IMG/VR virus record: IMGVR_UViG_3300020213_000066
Span: 1 to 36,990 of that record
Direction: 5' to 3' (one strand)
From: a virus
Length of the DNA stretch: 36,990 bases
Shown here piece after piece: positions 16,901 through 25,327 of this stretch. The translations under genes and the position numbers were made by a program. The notes under the pieces are model-generated. The model was not told where the DNA came from and ran no database searches. It saw only the letters and a program-made list of their open reading frames with translations. How positions within the stretch are numbered: the first letter of the stretch is position 1; each line of letters starts with the position of its first letter.

Positions 16901-17411
16901 ATACGATCAAGCGTATTTAAATTGGCAGTTTCAAGTCGGACCACACGGTAGCTATAGTTCCATTCCGGGACAGGACAATTATCTGGCACCGCCAACCCCG
17001 GCACAATACGGCTTGCAGATGGGAGGCATGGTTCCTGGCTTTGCCAATGGTGGCATGGTCGGCAACGGCATCTGGGATCGTGACAGTGTGCTGGCCCGCT
17101 ATGCGGGTGGAGGTCATATCGGACTGGCGGGCGGCGAGTATGTCATGCCCGCCAACCAGACCCGGATGTATCTGCCTCAGCTTGAGGCGATGCGCTCCGG
17201 CGCTGCCAACGACAACGGCGGCGTGATTGCGGAATTGCGTGCATTGCGTTCCGAGAACGCGATGATGCAAGGCCAGATCGCGAAGTTCACCGCACAGTTG
17301 ACCGCTGTCGTGGCGGCTGGCTTCCGCGAACAGAACACGGTGATCAAAGACACCGAGCGCAAAGAGACCAGCGACCGCAGGGTTCGTAAGAGGACCGGCA
17401 CCGATGGCTAA
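13989..17411 (+). CDS. Tail tape measure protein
   Basis: 1140 aa; GGAGAG lies 8 bases before the ATG. It spans the tail lumen and sets tail length: at about 1.5 Angstrom per residue this predicts a tail near 170 nm. The N-terminus is helical; hydrophobic Gly/Ala segments occur near 120-185, 280-330 and 560-600 (AVGGVPGALIGGAVGGIAGIFGG region), of the kind that insert in the host membrane during DNA ejection. Long charged coiled coils (390-480, 600-770) and an Ala-rich run near 955-980 follow. The C-terminus has MGGMVPGFANGGMVG and GGGHIGLAGGEYVMP, typical of tape measure ends. Its stop overlaps the next start by 8 bases. Confidence 0.95.
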   Translation: MEAVVTKLTIDSSDAGRGAEAFAAAMRRSSAAADETTKSLTATERTHRKWTASLGASDPAIKAQIVLMEKMRQQHADGAKAANDNMAAARDANKSLVDTGAEVLKVAGHLKFAAVAAYALSPAFRAMVNPAVVGALAAMGPAAVSAGAAIMTAMAPAFAFMAKIAVPILVIVTAWKALSAVIDQGASLLEKYGNAQRDLIAGVDDNLKKLTKFQDAGLTAEQVQRATELGARLNEANRTIGEFSRVQFGLVDPALQLQAVWVRIVELVAAAVDKLNRVPSWAISMMAGAATGAVVGSVIPVIGTGVGAVAGAAAGLAANLASSSEAETQAVSRADALTAAHQRLGARVGSTSNFAVRFGQAVNDIANPVKELTKETVKAAEAAKGLNEYQNALQRIKDQTEVMAEQVKWLGKTTEEVDKLRIARELERAAGKAEMKIGPEARAEIDALAQRYAALKEELRRVNEQREMVESLGSSIVSAFMSGGDAVKSLTRSLASLGQQLASKQLSKFLNGDFTGGSASNLMSMGGVAGIASAGAMGYQSGSGLMGAAGGALTGFAVGGVPGALIGGAVGGIAGIFGGASQRRQQRQQQAAEAAQIARQTQLLGIDTTTRSGSMEALRIQQQGEIEAAAAERNWAKAMALSNHHRAQQLQLDKEWNTREAEVAKQKREEELRLAEEHAKAITGRIQTNTDRALLAGLDISTLEGAVLAAERAFQREREAEIEAGGEAMVSLELAHGMELQNIRDGFHKQALDKTKQAQEQQLAAMTQAARGIVNYLSGLQTGQESPLSPSARLGASRQTYDATLALARGGNADALGRITQDAETMRVAAKEFFGSGAGYQDIFKQIQSQLLNLPAVQAATDPTVVALRDVIAAVNAGTGANTNIALRQEGVYFDDIATATYVSADLQNSTNSLLSSIFGTLNGFPSYYQQMISAMGAVASSTAAAAATAQAQADAAAAAAAAARAEKQKKYDQAYLNWQFQVGPHGSYSSIPGQDNYLAPPTPAQYGLQMGGMVPGFANGGMVGNGIWDRDSVLARYAGGGHIGLAGGEYVMPANQTRMYLPQLEAMRSGAANDNGGVIAELRALRSENAMMQGQIAKFTAQLTAVVAAGFREQNTVIKDTERKETSDRRVRKRTGTDG

Positions 17412-18216
17412 CCTCACCAACTATGCGCAGAAGAAGCTGATGGATTTGACGATCCACGGCACGGCGTATTCGTCGCCATCGACATATCTTGGGCTGTTCA
17501 CGGCATCACCCGGTGAGACGGGCTCGTTGACGGCGGAGGTGTCCGGCGGGAATTACGCCAGGGTGGCCCTTACCGCGAAGATGGCGGCAACCGTGCTGGG
17601 CACGGGCGTCTGCGTCAATTCCGCGGCGGTGACGTTCCCGGTGCCGTCCGCTGCCTGGGGTGCCATCACCCATGTCGGGGTGATGGATGCGGCCACGGCG
17701 GGCAACGTGCTGATGTATTTCCCGCTGGCCGAGGCGCAGGTCAAGAATTCCGGTGATCCTGCGCTGGAGTTCGTGCCGGGCTCGCTCAACATCTTCACAC
17801 TGATCGCTGATCCGTCGCAGCTCACGCGATACCTCGCCAAGAAGTGGATGGACCACCTGATCGGCATTGCCACCTTCACGGCGCCGCCGGCAGGGCTCTA
17901 TCTCGGCATGTTCAGCGCCGATCCGACATCGACGGGCTCGCTCAGCGACGAAATCGCATCGGGCGGCTATGGCCGCCAGGCGCTCACCGCATTGATGGAA
18001 GAGACTGCGTTGACGACGGGCATTTCGATCAACGAGGACACGGTGCTGTTTCCAACGCCGACCGCGGCCTACAGCGTGACGCACTTCGGCATCATGGATG
18101 CGTCCACGGCTGGAAACATGCTGTTTCGGAAGGCTCGAACATCCACGCTGATTGTCACCAGCGGCGGCGCTGCGGTGCAGATTTCCGCTGGCCAACTGGC
18201 GTTGCGCGCGGCGTAA
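17404..18216 (+). CDS. Tail protein made of two tandem copies of one domain
   Basis: 270 aa. Residues 1-135 and 136-270 align with each other: LGLFTASPGETGSL with LGMFSADPTSTGSL, SGGNYARVALTA with SGGYGRQALTA, and THVGVMDAATAGN with THFGIMDASTAGN. Each is a beta-sandwich of the tail-fibre-like family common in siphoviruses (Y-x-x-LFT...GGYAR...THFGIFDA...G). Most relatives I recall carry one copy, so this looks like an internal gene duplication. It probably forms part of the tail tip or fibres. The start overlaps the tape measure stop. Confidence 0.85.
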   Translation: MANLTNYAQKKLMDLTIHGTAYSSPSTYLGLFTASPGETGSLTAEVSGGNYARVALTAKMAATVLGTGVCVNSAAVTFPVPSAAWGAITHVGVMDAATAGNVLMYFPLAEAQVKNSGDPALEFVPGSLNIFTLIADPSQLTRYLAKKWMDHLIGIATFTAPPAGLYLGMFSADPTSTGSLSDEIASGGYGRQALTALMEETALTTGISINEDTVLFPTPTAAYSVTHFGIMDASTAGNMLFRKARTSTLIVTSGGAAVQISAGQLALRAA

Positions 18217-18220
18217 GGCG

Positions 18221-19525
18221 ATGCCTGACAGCGACATCACGGTCACCAGCCTGACCATCACGCCGGGCAGCGGTCACAATCTCGCGAAATTTGCGTACAC
18301 CGATCCGAACGCGAACGGGCTACCTTCGCTCAAACTGGATGCTGTCGAACTCTGGGCGGCGACATCGAACGACCGCGCACACGCCTCGTTTGTCAAGGTC
18401 GATGAGGGCCGTGACAAGGCCGCTCACATGGGCGTGGTGGAGGGTTCGACCTATTATTACTGGGCCAAGGCGAGCAGCGCGTCAGGCCGTTATGGCGATT
18501 ATTATCCGAGCGGAGCAACGTCTGGCGTCATCGGCACGGTTGGGTTTGCTGCAGGCGCCGCTCAGGCGTTGATCAACGGCAAGATTACCGCCACGGTTGC
18601 GGCGAATGTTGTGACCGTTCGCATCAAGACGCTCTCGGGTGACGATCCCAGTTCGATCAATCCGGTGTTCGTTGGATTTCGCGGTCAGGACGGCAGTTAT
18701 GTGGTCCGCTCGATCACGGCGGCTCTGTCGCTGGTCATTTCTGCCGGATCAAGCCTTGGTGCCAACAGCGGCACGCCGGTTCGGCTTTGGCTGGTCGCAT
18801 TCGATGACGCCGCAGTGGTCAAGCTTGCTGCGGTCAATTGCTGCAGCGGGTTCGGCGTCTTGCCGCTCGATGAAGTGGGCACCGCAAGCGCCACGGCCGA
18901 GGGCGGCGCCGGCGGGGCCGATACACTCGGCGTGTTCTATGCGACGGCTGCGATCACGGCCAAGCAGTTCCGCATTCTAGGCTTCATCGAATGGACATCG
19001 ATCATTGTCACGGCCGGGCAATATCCGAACGCTCCGAACATCATCCATGTGGCTGGGCCTGCGACCAAGTTCCCCGGCGCGTTGGTGCAGACCGTTTCTG
19101 TTTACTCGGCCAGCCAAACCAACGGCGTCGTTGCCATCCCGGTTGACAACACGATCCCGCAAATCAGCGAGGGTTCGGAAGCCACTTCATATTCAGGGTT
19201 CGTGCCGAAGTCGCCCTGCAACGTGATCAAGACGGAGTTTCGGCTGCACGCAGCCCGCAGCACGGCCGGGCCGTTGATCGCCGCGGCTTTCAGTAGCCTG
19301 AGCAACGATTCACTGCATACGACGATACAGGCCGCGGTAGCGGATGCTCTTGAGTGCCTTGTTGGGGACTATGGCTACATGGCACTGAACACCACGTCGC
19401 GCGATTACTCGCTGCGGGGCGGCGCCAGCGGCGGCGCGACGTACTACCTCAACAGCAATTCAGGTGGCGGCTATTTCGGGGGAACGCTGCTCAGCAAAAT
19501 GACCGTCACGGAAATTGCAGGCTAA
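18221..19525 (+). CDS. Tail tip or fibre protein with fibronectin-like N-terminus
   Basis: 434 aa from ATG 18221, five bases after the upstream stop. Residues 1 to about 95 read as a fibronectin type III-like beta-sandwich (DAVELWAATSNDRAHASFV...VVEGSTYYYWAKASSASGRYGDYYP). These domains join tip proteins to other parts. The middle and C-terminal parts are Gly/Ser/Thr-rich and beta-prone, ending in TYYLNSNSGGGYFGGTLLSKMTVTEIAG. A receptor-facing or tip structural role is inferred from order and composition. No enzymatic motif seen. Confidence 0.78.
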   Translation: MPDSDITVTSLTITPGSGHNLAKFAYTDPNANGLPSLKLDAVELWAATSNDRAHASFVKVDEGRDKAAHMGVVEGSTYYYWAKASSASGRYGDYYPSGATSGVIGTVGFAAGAAQALINGKITATVAANVVTVRIKTLSGDDPSSINPVFVGFRGQDGSYVVRSITAALSLVISAGSSLGANSGTPVRLWLVAFDDAAVVKLAAVNCCSGFGVLPLDEVGTASATAEGGAGGADTLGVFYATAAITAKQFRILGFIEWTSIIVTAGQYPNAPNIIHVAGPATKFPGALVQTVSVYSASQTNGVVAIPVDNTIPQISEGSEATSYSGFVPKSPCNVIKTEFRLHAARSTAGPLIAAAFSSLSNDSLHTTIQAAVADALECLVGDYGYMALNTTSRDYSLRGGASGGATYYLNSNSGGGYFGGTLLSKMTVTEIAG

Positions 19526-19732
19526 ATGCTCGGTCTTCACGCCATATCGGAAGCCGCAATTTCGGCGCTTCCCGACCGTCTGACCGGCCGGGTGTCGGCG
19601 TCAGTCGTGGTGGCGGGGACATTCGACATTGTCACCACCAGTGCGTCACGCGCGATCCTGGTCGATCCGAATGAGGCTCCGGTGTTTGCGGTTGAAATTT
19701 ATGCCGCGCCGCTTTTGAGATCGGCCGCCTGA
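19526..19732 (+). CDS. Small tail protein sharing its N-terminus with the next gene
   Basis: 68 aa, starting at the base after the upstream stop. The first 16 residues, MLGLHAISEAAISALP, are nearly identical to those of the next protein (14 of 16). The rest is short and beta-prone (VVVAGTFDIVTTSASRAILVDPNEAPVFAVEIYA). The shared leader suggests a docking peptide for a common tail component or a partial gene duplication. No ribosome-binding site is visible, so translation is probably coupled to the upstream gene. Confidence 0.72.
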   Translation: MLGLHAISEAAISALPDRLTGRVSASVVVAGTFDIVTTSASRAILVDPNEAPVFAVEIYAAPLLRSAA

Positions 19733-19733
19733 C

Positions 19734-21353
19734 ATGCTGGGCCTTCACGCGATTTCGGCTGCGGCCATCTCCGCGCTGCCGGGTGTCTTTGCATTTGGTT
19801 CGGCGGGAGCCACGCTCGACATCACCGATTCCAGCGAAGGCGGGTTTGCGGTCCGCGCGTCGTCGTATCCGTTCATCACGCGGGCCACGGACGAGCCGGC
19901 CAACACGCCGTTCAAGGGCACGCTGCTCAAGCCGATCAGTTTCAGCCGTTCCATCGTCAACTCGGACGGGTTCGGTCGGCTCTCGGTTGGCTATGGCTCC
20001 ATTGAACTGATCAACGCCGAGGCCGACTACGACAGTCTGGTGCAGCACTTCGGCGTCGATGGCCGGCGCATTGTGCTCAAGGTGGGCGCCAAGACAGGCC
20101 CGCGCACGGTCGGGGCTTTCGATGATTTCGTCACCATCGCGGACCTCCAGGCCGAAGGCTGGGAGGCCGACGACGAGGTGCTGCGCATCAACGTCCGCGA
20201 CAAGTCTTATTTGCTGGAGGTTCCGACCCAGCCCAACACCTATGACGGCAGCGGCGGGTTGAACGGCTATTCGGATTTGAACGGTCTGCGAAAGCCGCTG
20301 GCGATCGGCGACGGCTCCTACGGCGCCAATGTCTCGCCGGTGCTCGTGATCCCGTCCGAGCTGGTGTACCACCTCAATGACGGCGCGGTGCAGGCGATCG
20401 GCGCGGTGTACGACTCAGGCTTCGCGCTCACCGCAACATCGGATTATGCAACGCTTGCGCTGCTGCGTGCGGCAACGATGGTGCCGGGGCAGTATGCCAC
20501 CTGCCTTGCCCAAGGCTGCTTCCGGCTTGGTGGTGCGGCGAACAGGCAGATCACCTGCGACTTCCAAGGTGCCAACAGCGGCGGCTATGTCAGCACGCTC
20601 GCCGACGTGATCCAATTTCTGGTGGAGAACGCAGCCGACGTCGATGCCGACGACTTCGACGACGCCACGTTCGCGCTGCTCAACGTGCTGCAGACCGCGA
20701 GCGCGGCCTACTATCTCGATCACAACTCGAACGAGATGTTGTCGGAAACCATCGGCAATCTGATGGGCAACATCGGCTGGGCCGGGTTCACGCGGCTTGG
20801 GCTGTTCGAGGTTCGTCGTTTCGACACCGCGGGAATAGCCCCGGTCGAGTATTTCAAGACCACGCAGATCGTCCGCATCAATCGCGAGAAACTGCCGAGC
20901 GGCATCGATGCGCTGGTGCAACGGGTGCGCGTCACCTACCAGCACAACTTCACGGTGCAGTCGAACACCGATCTGGTGGGCGTCGTGCTGGAGGATGAGC
21001 CGGAGCGGGCGCTCTATCTGTCGCAGCCGCATCGCGTGGCATCGACCACGGACGAGGAAGCAGCAGCCATCGTGGCGGATCATCCGCTGGCGACCGATCC
21101 TGCGCCCTTCGTTCTCTACTTCACGACAGAGGCTGCGGCGCAGGCCGAAGCCGACCGCCTGTTCGAAATCTATGGCACCGAGCGCGCTGTGTACCGCTTC
21201 ACCGTGAAGGGTCGGGCGTTCGGCGTCGATCCTGGCGACACCATCCATCTGACCTATCCGCGCTTTGGTCTCTCCGTCGGGCGCTTTGGCGTTGCGGTGT
21301 CGGTCGATGAAAGCATCGAGAACAACGAAACAACCATCGCGGTGCTGATCTGA
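19734..21353 (+). CDS. Tail hub or baseplate-like protein
   Basis: 539 aa; starts MLGLHAISAAAISALP like its upstream neighbour. Large, with clear alternation of beta strands and with FSRSIVNSDGFGRLSVGYGSIELINAEADYDSL, a pattern I associate with the tail-hub/minor tail proteins of siphoviruses infecting Hyphomicrobiales. The C-terminal AVYRFTVKGRAFGVDPGDTIHLTYPRFGL resembles the hub protein end that contacts the tube (V-x-x-GD-x-I-x-LT). It overlaps the next start by one base (TGATG). Function inferred from order and the end motif. Confidence 0.75.
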   Translation: MLGLHAISAAAISALPGVFAFGSAGATLDITDSSEGGFAVRASSYPFITRATDEPANTPFKGTLLKPISFSRSIVNSDGFGRLSVGYGSIELINAEADYDSLVQHFGVDGRRIVLKVGAKTGPRTVGAFDDFVTIADLQAEGWEADDEVLRINVRDKSYLLEVPTQPNTYDGSGGLNGYSDLNGLRKPLAIGDGSYGANVSPVLVIPSELVYHLNDGAVQAIGAVYDSGFALTATSDYATLALLRAATMVPGQYATCLAQGCFRLGGAANRQITCDFQGANSGGYVSTLADVIQFLVENAADVDADDFDDATFALLNVLQTASAAYYLDHNSNEMLSETIGNLMGNIGWAGFTRLGLFEVRRFDTAGIAPVEYFKTTQIVRINREKLPSGIDALVQRVRVTYQHNFTVQSNTDLVGVVLEDEPERALYLSQPHRVASTTDEEAAAIVADHPLATDPAPFVLYFTTEAAAQAEADRLFEIYGTERAVYRFTVKGRAFGVDPGDTIHLTYPRFGLSVGRFGVAVSVDESIENNETTIAVLI

Positions 21354-22132
21354 TGGCGAACCTCGCGCTGGCATGGGTGAACCTGGCCGACCTCGGAACG
21401 CTGACGGCTTCGGCGCAGTTGACGCTGGCGCCGGTGTCGATGTTGCAGAACAGGCATGTCGGCGAAAAGTGGCGGTTCAATGCAACCTCCGGCTACGTGG
21501 TGTGCGATCTTGGATCGACCAAGTCCGTGGACACCATCGCGCTGATGGGAATGTCAGGCGACGATCCCGCGCTGCGCGTGAAGGTCTCCACAGCCGACAG
21601 TTCCGGCGCCGCCGGCGATGCCTATGATTCCGGCGCGCTCGCAAGCGCATGGGACTCCGACTATCTGCCGTTCGTTCGGCTGATCTCGGCGCCGGTCAGC
21701 GGGCGCTATGTCCGCATCGATATTTCGGAAGTGGGCGTTGACTATATCGAGGCGGGCCGGCTGTTCATCGGCGTCCGCCAGCAATTCGGAATCAACTTCC
21801 GGCCCGGCTGGGAGCGCGCCATCGTCGATCCGTCGATCCGCACCGGCGGGCTTGGCGGCCAGACCTTCGACGATCTGCGGGACAAGTATCGCACGCTGGC
21901 GCTCACCATCGAGTGGGCCACGCTGACGGAGCGCAATAACATTATCGAGGCGATCGATCTGGCGCTGGGTCAAACGGGCGACATGCTGGTCGTCACCGAT
22001 CCGAACAGCAGCACGCTGAGCCGCGATTGCATTTGGGGCTATCAGGAAAATCTCAACCCCGTGATCGAGCCCGTCATCGTGGCGGACGGGCCACGGTTCT
22101 CACGCACCTTCAGCATCCGCGAGCGGCTGTAG
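21353..22132 (+). CDS. Tail protein with discoidin (F5/8C)-like N-terminal domain
   Basis: 259 aa. Residues 30 to about 145 read like a coagulation-factor 5/8 C-type jelly roll: YVVCDLGSTKSVDTIALMGM, then SGRYVRIDISEVG, with YIEAGRLFIG at its end. These domains bind carbohydrate or act as structural adaptors. The C-terminal part holds FDDLRDKYRTLALTIEWATLTERNNIIEAI. It probably sits at the tail tip near the hub. The fold is suggested by the pattern only. The start shares a base with the previous stop. Confidence 0.76.
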   Translation: MANLALAWVNLADLGTLTASAQLTLAPVSMLQNRHVGEKWRFNATSGYVVCDLGSTKSVDTIALMGMSGDDPALRVKVSTADSSGAAGDAYDSGALASAWDSDYLPFVRLISAPVSGRYVRIDISEVGVDYIEAGRLFIGVRQQFGINFRPGWERAIVDPSIRTGGLGGQTFDDLRDKYRTLALTIEWATLTERNNIIEAIDLALGQTGDMLVVTDPNSSTLSRDCIWGYQENLNPVIEPVIVADGPRFSRTFSIRERL

Positions 22133-22202
22133 CCGCACCCACTTCCACATTTTTCACGACTTGAAGGGAGCGCGGCGGGTCATTCCGTCTGCGTGAACAC
22201 GC

Positions 22203-23303
22203 ATGGCTCATATTATCAAGGATATGCGGCGCGAATCTGGAACCGTCACCGGGGCAGGCAATCCATATTCGCTTAACGGCCTGGTGACAGGATATGGCGA
22301 CTTCGATGTCGTTATGGCAACCGCCGACACCTCATGGTTCAGAGCGTCAGCCGGCGCCGATTACGAAACCTTCCTCGGTACGTTCACGGCGGGTTCTCCG
22401 AACACGCTGGCGCGCACCACGATCCTGGAGAGTTCCAACGGCAATAACGCCGTGGTGTGGGGCGCGAATACCATCGTCGATATCGTGATGACGGTGCCGG
22501 CGTCGATGCTTCCATTCCTTTCCACCACCCTACATTGCGGGCGACTGACCTACTCCAGTGCGACGGCGTTGCAGTTCTTGCCGCACAACGGCGATCTCAT
22601 CAGAATCAATGGACAAACCAAACGCATCTCGGCCGGAGGCATCGCGGGTCTCGCCAACACCTCCGTCTATGTCAACGCCGTGGCGGGGCAAAACCTCGGA
22701 GCAAGCGCGGACTATCTCATCTGCGTGTTCGACAATGCCGGAACGTTGACTGCCGATTTCCGAACCGGAAGCCGCGCGACGAGCACGACCACCGGGAACG
22801 TAGGTACCGAAATTCTCAGCGGCGATAATACACGAAGCGTAATTGGGCGATGCAAGACCAACGCATCGAGTCAGTTCGTTGATAGCGCCACCGCGCGCAT
22901 GGTGATTTCCTGGTTCAACCGGCGGAACATCGACGTGCTCAATGTGGTCGGTTCGACGCGAACCACGGTCTCGGCCGCCTATGTCGAGCTGAACTCAGTG
23001 GATCGCATTGAGTTTGTGTCGTGGTCTGAAGAGGTGGTGTCAATTAGCTTTTTCGCAAGCGTGGAGAACAGCGGCGCAAGTGGCGTGGTTTACGCCAGCG
23101 CGGGCATTGATGGAGCCACGGCAATTCTCGACCAGTATGCACAAGTTGTTGGTTCTGCAGGTTCCACCTCACAACTCGGTGCCACTGTCGTCAAATCTGT
23201 GACCGAAGGTGGGCATAACGTCAGGTTCTTAGGGGGCGCTGGCGTCGGTACTTCGTCTTATGGCGCAACCCGCCACGGACTGTCCGCCGTAATCAGGGGC
23301 TAA
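22203..23303 (+). CDS. Tail fibre / probable receptor-binding protein
   Basis: 366 aa; the ATG at 22203 has no strong ribosome-binding site, but a GAAGGGAG lies about 36 bases upstream. The N-terminal MAHIIKDMRRESGTVTGAG and TADTSWFRASAGADYETFLGTFT blocks are typical of tail-fibre attachment regions. The remainder is Gly/Ser/Thr/Val-rich beta sequence without repeats. Position last among large tail genes and before the lysis cassette fits a host-range protein. Codon use shows more T- and A-ending codons than its neighbours, which can indicate exchange, though I did not compute this. Confidence 0.72.
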   Translation: MAHIIKDMRRESGTVTGAGNPYSLNGLVTGYGDFDVVMATADTSWFRASAGADYETFLGTFTAGSPNTLARTTILESSNGNNAVVWGANTIVDIVMTVPASMLPFLSTTLHCGRLTYSSATALQFLPHNGDLIRINGQTKRISAGGIAGLANTSVYVNAVAGQNLGASADYLICVFDNAGTLTADFRTGSRATSTTTGNVGTEILSGDNTRSVIGRCKTNASSQFVDSATARMVISWFNRRNIDVLNVVGSTRTTVSAAYVELNSVDRIEFVSWSEEVVSISFFASVENSGASGVVYASAGIDGATAILDQYAQVVGSAGSTSQLGATVVKSVTEGGHNVRFLGGAGVGTSSYGATRHGLSAVIRG

Positions 23304-23307
23304 CACG

Positions 23308-23583
23308 ATGACCAAACAAATCGGACCATCATTCCCCGGCGAGCTTGAGGCGGCCGGCCTTTCTCAAAAGGTCAACAGCTTCGTGATTGGCGGAACGGAC
23401 GCTGACATTTACGCGCCCGACCTCACCGGCGCGGAGCGCCGCGCGCTGGAGGCGGTAATCGCAGCACATGACCCGTCGGCCCAATCAAAACCACCCGCCC
23501 CGGACCCCATTGCCGATCTCGCTGTAATGCTTCGCAATCCTGCCAAGGCGTTAAGGCTAAAGGCGCTGCTCGAAAGGGATTAG
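23308..23583 (+). CDS. Small tail-end protein, unknown (XkdW-like?)
   Basis: 91 aa, starting 4 bases after the fibre gene. The middle reads ADIYAPDLTGAERRALEAVIAAHDPSA, similar in layout to short proteins after phage fibre genes that are fused to or assist fibres. The C-terminus is helical (LAVMLRNPAKALRLKALLERD). No signal or membrane segment. A fibre-assembly role is a guess from position. Confidence 0.72.
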   Translation: MTKQIGPSFPGELEAAGLSQKVNSFVIGGTDADIYAPDLTGAERRALEAVIAAHDPSAQSKPPAPDPIADLAVMLRNPAKALRLKALLERD

Positions 23584-23655
23584 ATCGATCCGGTCTATGC
23601 CACGTCATTGCCAGTGGCGGCGTACACGTCCTTTTCCAAAACAGACAGGTGCCGA

Positions 23656-24228
23656 ATGCGATTGATTCTCGCAGCGCTCTTGCTTTGCCTTTTTGCCTTC
23701 CCGGCTCACGCCGTTATTTCAGCCGGCAAGGAATTCCTCCGCGCGCCGCCCGCGGTGACGCTGCATCAGCGCCACGCGCGCCCGGCCAAGGTCCAGAAGG
23801 CCAGGGGAGTCCACAGGCGCGCTGCTATCGCGAGGGCTGCGCCCAGGCCGTCCCGGACCATCGGGGGCTACGCGCAGCAGATCGCGAGCGGTCCTTCCCG
23901 CAGTCTCGCCGGGGTGGTGCCAGAGCTCGCCTCCAAGGCTCGTGAGATCGCGGCCGACTGCGGCGCGCGGGTGATCTCTGCGGTGCGAAATACCTACATC
24001 GCAGGCACGCGCACCAAGAGCCTGCACGCCTCCGGCCGGGCAGTCGACATGGCTGGAAACCCGTCCTGCATCGCGCGTCATCTGGCGAACTGGCGGGGCG
24101 GCGCGAGCAACGACTATCACCGCGTGGCGCACTACCACATTTCATGGGGCGGTTATGAGCATGGTCGGCGGTTCGCGCATGGTGTTAGCCGGAAGACGCG
24201 CAAGACGCGCTATGCGAGGGCGGGGTGA
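23656..24228 (+). CDS. Exported peptidase M15 (endolysin-type)
   Basis: 190 aa from ATG 23656; an upstream in-frame ATG would add 16 non-hydrophobic residues before the signal peptide and is less likely. Residues 1-19 are a Sec signal (MRLILAALLLCLFAFPAHA), so the enzyme reaches the periplasm without a holin. The M15 zinc site is present: SLHASGRAVD (122-131, with His124 and Asp131) and HYH (159-161). It would cleave peptide cross-bridges in peptidoglycan (D-Ala-D-Ala or L,D-type). A basic linker lies at 38-68. It opens the lysis cassette and ends within a GTGA overlap with the next small ORF. Confidence 0.88.
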   Translation: MRLILAALLLCLFAFPAHAVISAGKEFLRAPPAVTLHQRHARPAKVQKARGVHRRAAIARAAPRPSRTIGGYAQQIASGPSRSLAGVVPELASKAREIAADCGARVISAVRNTYIAGTRTKSLHASGRAVDMAGNPSCIARHLANWRGGASNDYHRVAHYHISWGGYEHGRRFAHGVSRKTRKTRYARAG

Positions 24229-24317
24229 AGCGGCCCTGCAATCTGACCGGCGATGACGCATTGAAGGCGCGGCTGTGCGCGCGTCGGCACCGCATCGTGT
24301 GGAAGGTTGAACAATGA
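24225..24317 (+). CDS. Mini-ORF between the two lysins
   Basis: 30 aa, GTG start. Its start overlaps the upstream stop (GTGA) and its stop overlaps the next start (ATGA), so both ends show 4-base coupling. The product is basic with two cysteines and ends RRHRIVWKVEQ. It may be real, or it may only be a linker that keeps ribosomes moving from one lysin to the next. No homologue recognised. Confidence 0.4.
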   Translation: MKRPCNLTGDDALKARLCARRHRIVWKVEQ

Positions 24318-24973
24318 CCGATCAACTGACGCAGCGCAACGCCGCGCGCTGGGCAGATGCCAAGATCACCCGCGGCTCTGAGCTAACGCCAGTCGCCAAA
24401 CGCCTCGTCGCGCAGAAGGCCCGCTATCAGGCTGTCGAGGCCATGACGCGCGTTCCGTGGTTCGTGATCGCCGTCATCCATCAGCGGGAATCCTCGCAGG
24501 ACTTCGCCCGTTCGCTGGCGCAGGGCGACCCATGGGACCGGATGTCCGTGCGTGTCCCGAAAGGCCGCGGCCCGTTCAATTCGTGGGAGGGCGCCGCGAT
24601 TGATGCGTTGGTGAACTGTCATCCGTATCTGGCGCGTTGGAAAGACTGGACGCCCGGCGGCACCATGACCGCGTTGGAGCAATACAATGGCTTAGGGTAT
24701 TTCAGGCGAAATATCCCGAGTCCTTACACATGGTCCGGGACTGACCAGTACCGGAGGGGCAAATACACGTCTGACGGCGTGTTCGATCCGAACGTGGTTG
24801 ACAAGCAGCTCGGCTGCGCGGTGCTGATCCTCGCCATGCAGAAGTTTGACCCGTCGATCGGCTGGATCGTAGCGCGGCCACCGCCTGACATTCCCATGCC
24901 AGGCCCCGTTGCCAAGCCGTCAGGGCTGGCCGGGCTGCTGGCGGCTTTCCTCTCCCTATTCAAACGGTCCTAG
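24314..24973 (+). CDS. Lysozyme-like peptidoglycan hydrolase
   Basis: 219 aa. The pattern VIHQRESSQDF (near 54-64) with Glu59, followed by a GDPWDRMSVRVPKGRGPF segment and WEGAAIDALV, matches a phage lysozyme or chitosanase-like group found in Hyphomicrobiales phages, with Glu59 as candidate acid catalyst. The C-terminus has a Pro-rich linker then a short hydrophobic tail, GLAGLLAAFLSLF, which could bring it to the membrane. There is no signal peptide, so it would need the holin. With the M15 protein it would cut both sugar and peptide bonds. Substrate unproven. Confidence 0.72.
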   Translation: MTDQLTQRNAARWADAKITRGSELTPVAKRLVAQKARYQAVEAMTRVPWFVIAVIHQRESSQDFARSLAQGDPWDRMSVRVPKGRGPFNSWEGAAIDALVNCHPYLARWKDWTPGGTMTALEQYNGLGYFRRNIPSPYTWSGTDQYRRGKYTSDGVFDPNVVDKQLGCAVLILAMQKFDPSIGWIVARPPPDIPMPGPVAKPSGLAGLLAAFLSLFKRS

Positions 24974-24982
24974 GAGCCTTCC

Positions 24983-25327
24983 ATGTTCGCCAATCCGCTT
25001 TGGTCGCTGCTGCTGCTCATCATCCCGGTCCTCGTCTATCGCTTCATCATCAGCCCAAGGCTGCGGAAGCGGTATTCCGAGATTTACGTCCACATTGAGT
25101 CGTTCTGGGCCAGACAGTGGGCGCGGGTCTATGCCTTCCGAACGTTCGTCATATCGGCCATGGGGACGGTGCTGGCGGCTGCGCCCGATCTTTTGGTGGC
25201 AATCACGCCCTTGGACTTTTCAACGATTCTGCCGCAGCCCTGGGGCCTCTACGTGGGCACTGGCGTTGCCATCGCGGTGGCGCTGATGAAGGCGTTCGAG
25301 ACGAAGCCGGGCGAGGTGAAGGCGTGA
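24983..25327 (+). CDS. Membrane protein, candidate holin
   Basis: 114 aa; AGGAG precedes the ATG. Three hydrophobic stretches: residues 5-24 (LWSLLLLIIPVLVYRFIISP), about 55-73 and 88-101, separated by a basic loop, RLRKRY. Size, membrane topology and place between the lysozyme and the next membrane protein fit a holin or a holin-assisting protein. The stop overlaps the next GTG. Two membrane proteins in a row may act as a holin/antiholin or holin pair; which does what cannot be read here. Confidence 0.72.
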   Translation: MFANPLWSLLLLIIPVLVYRFIISPRLRKRYSEIYVHIESFWARQWARVYAFRTFVISAMGTVLAAAPDLLVAITPLDFSTILPQPWGLYVGTGVAIAVALMKAFETKPGEVKA

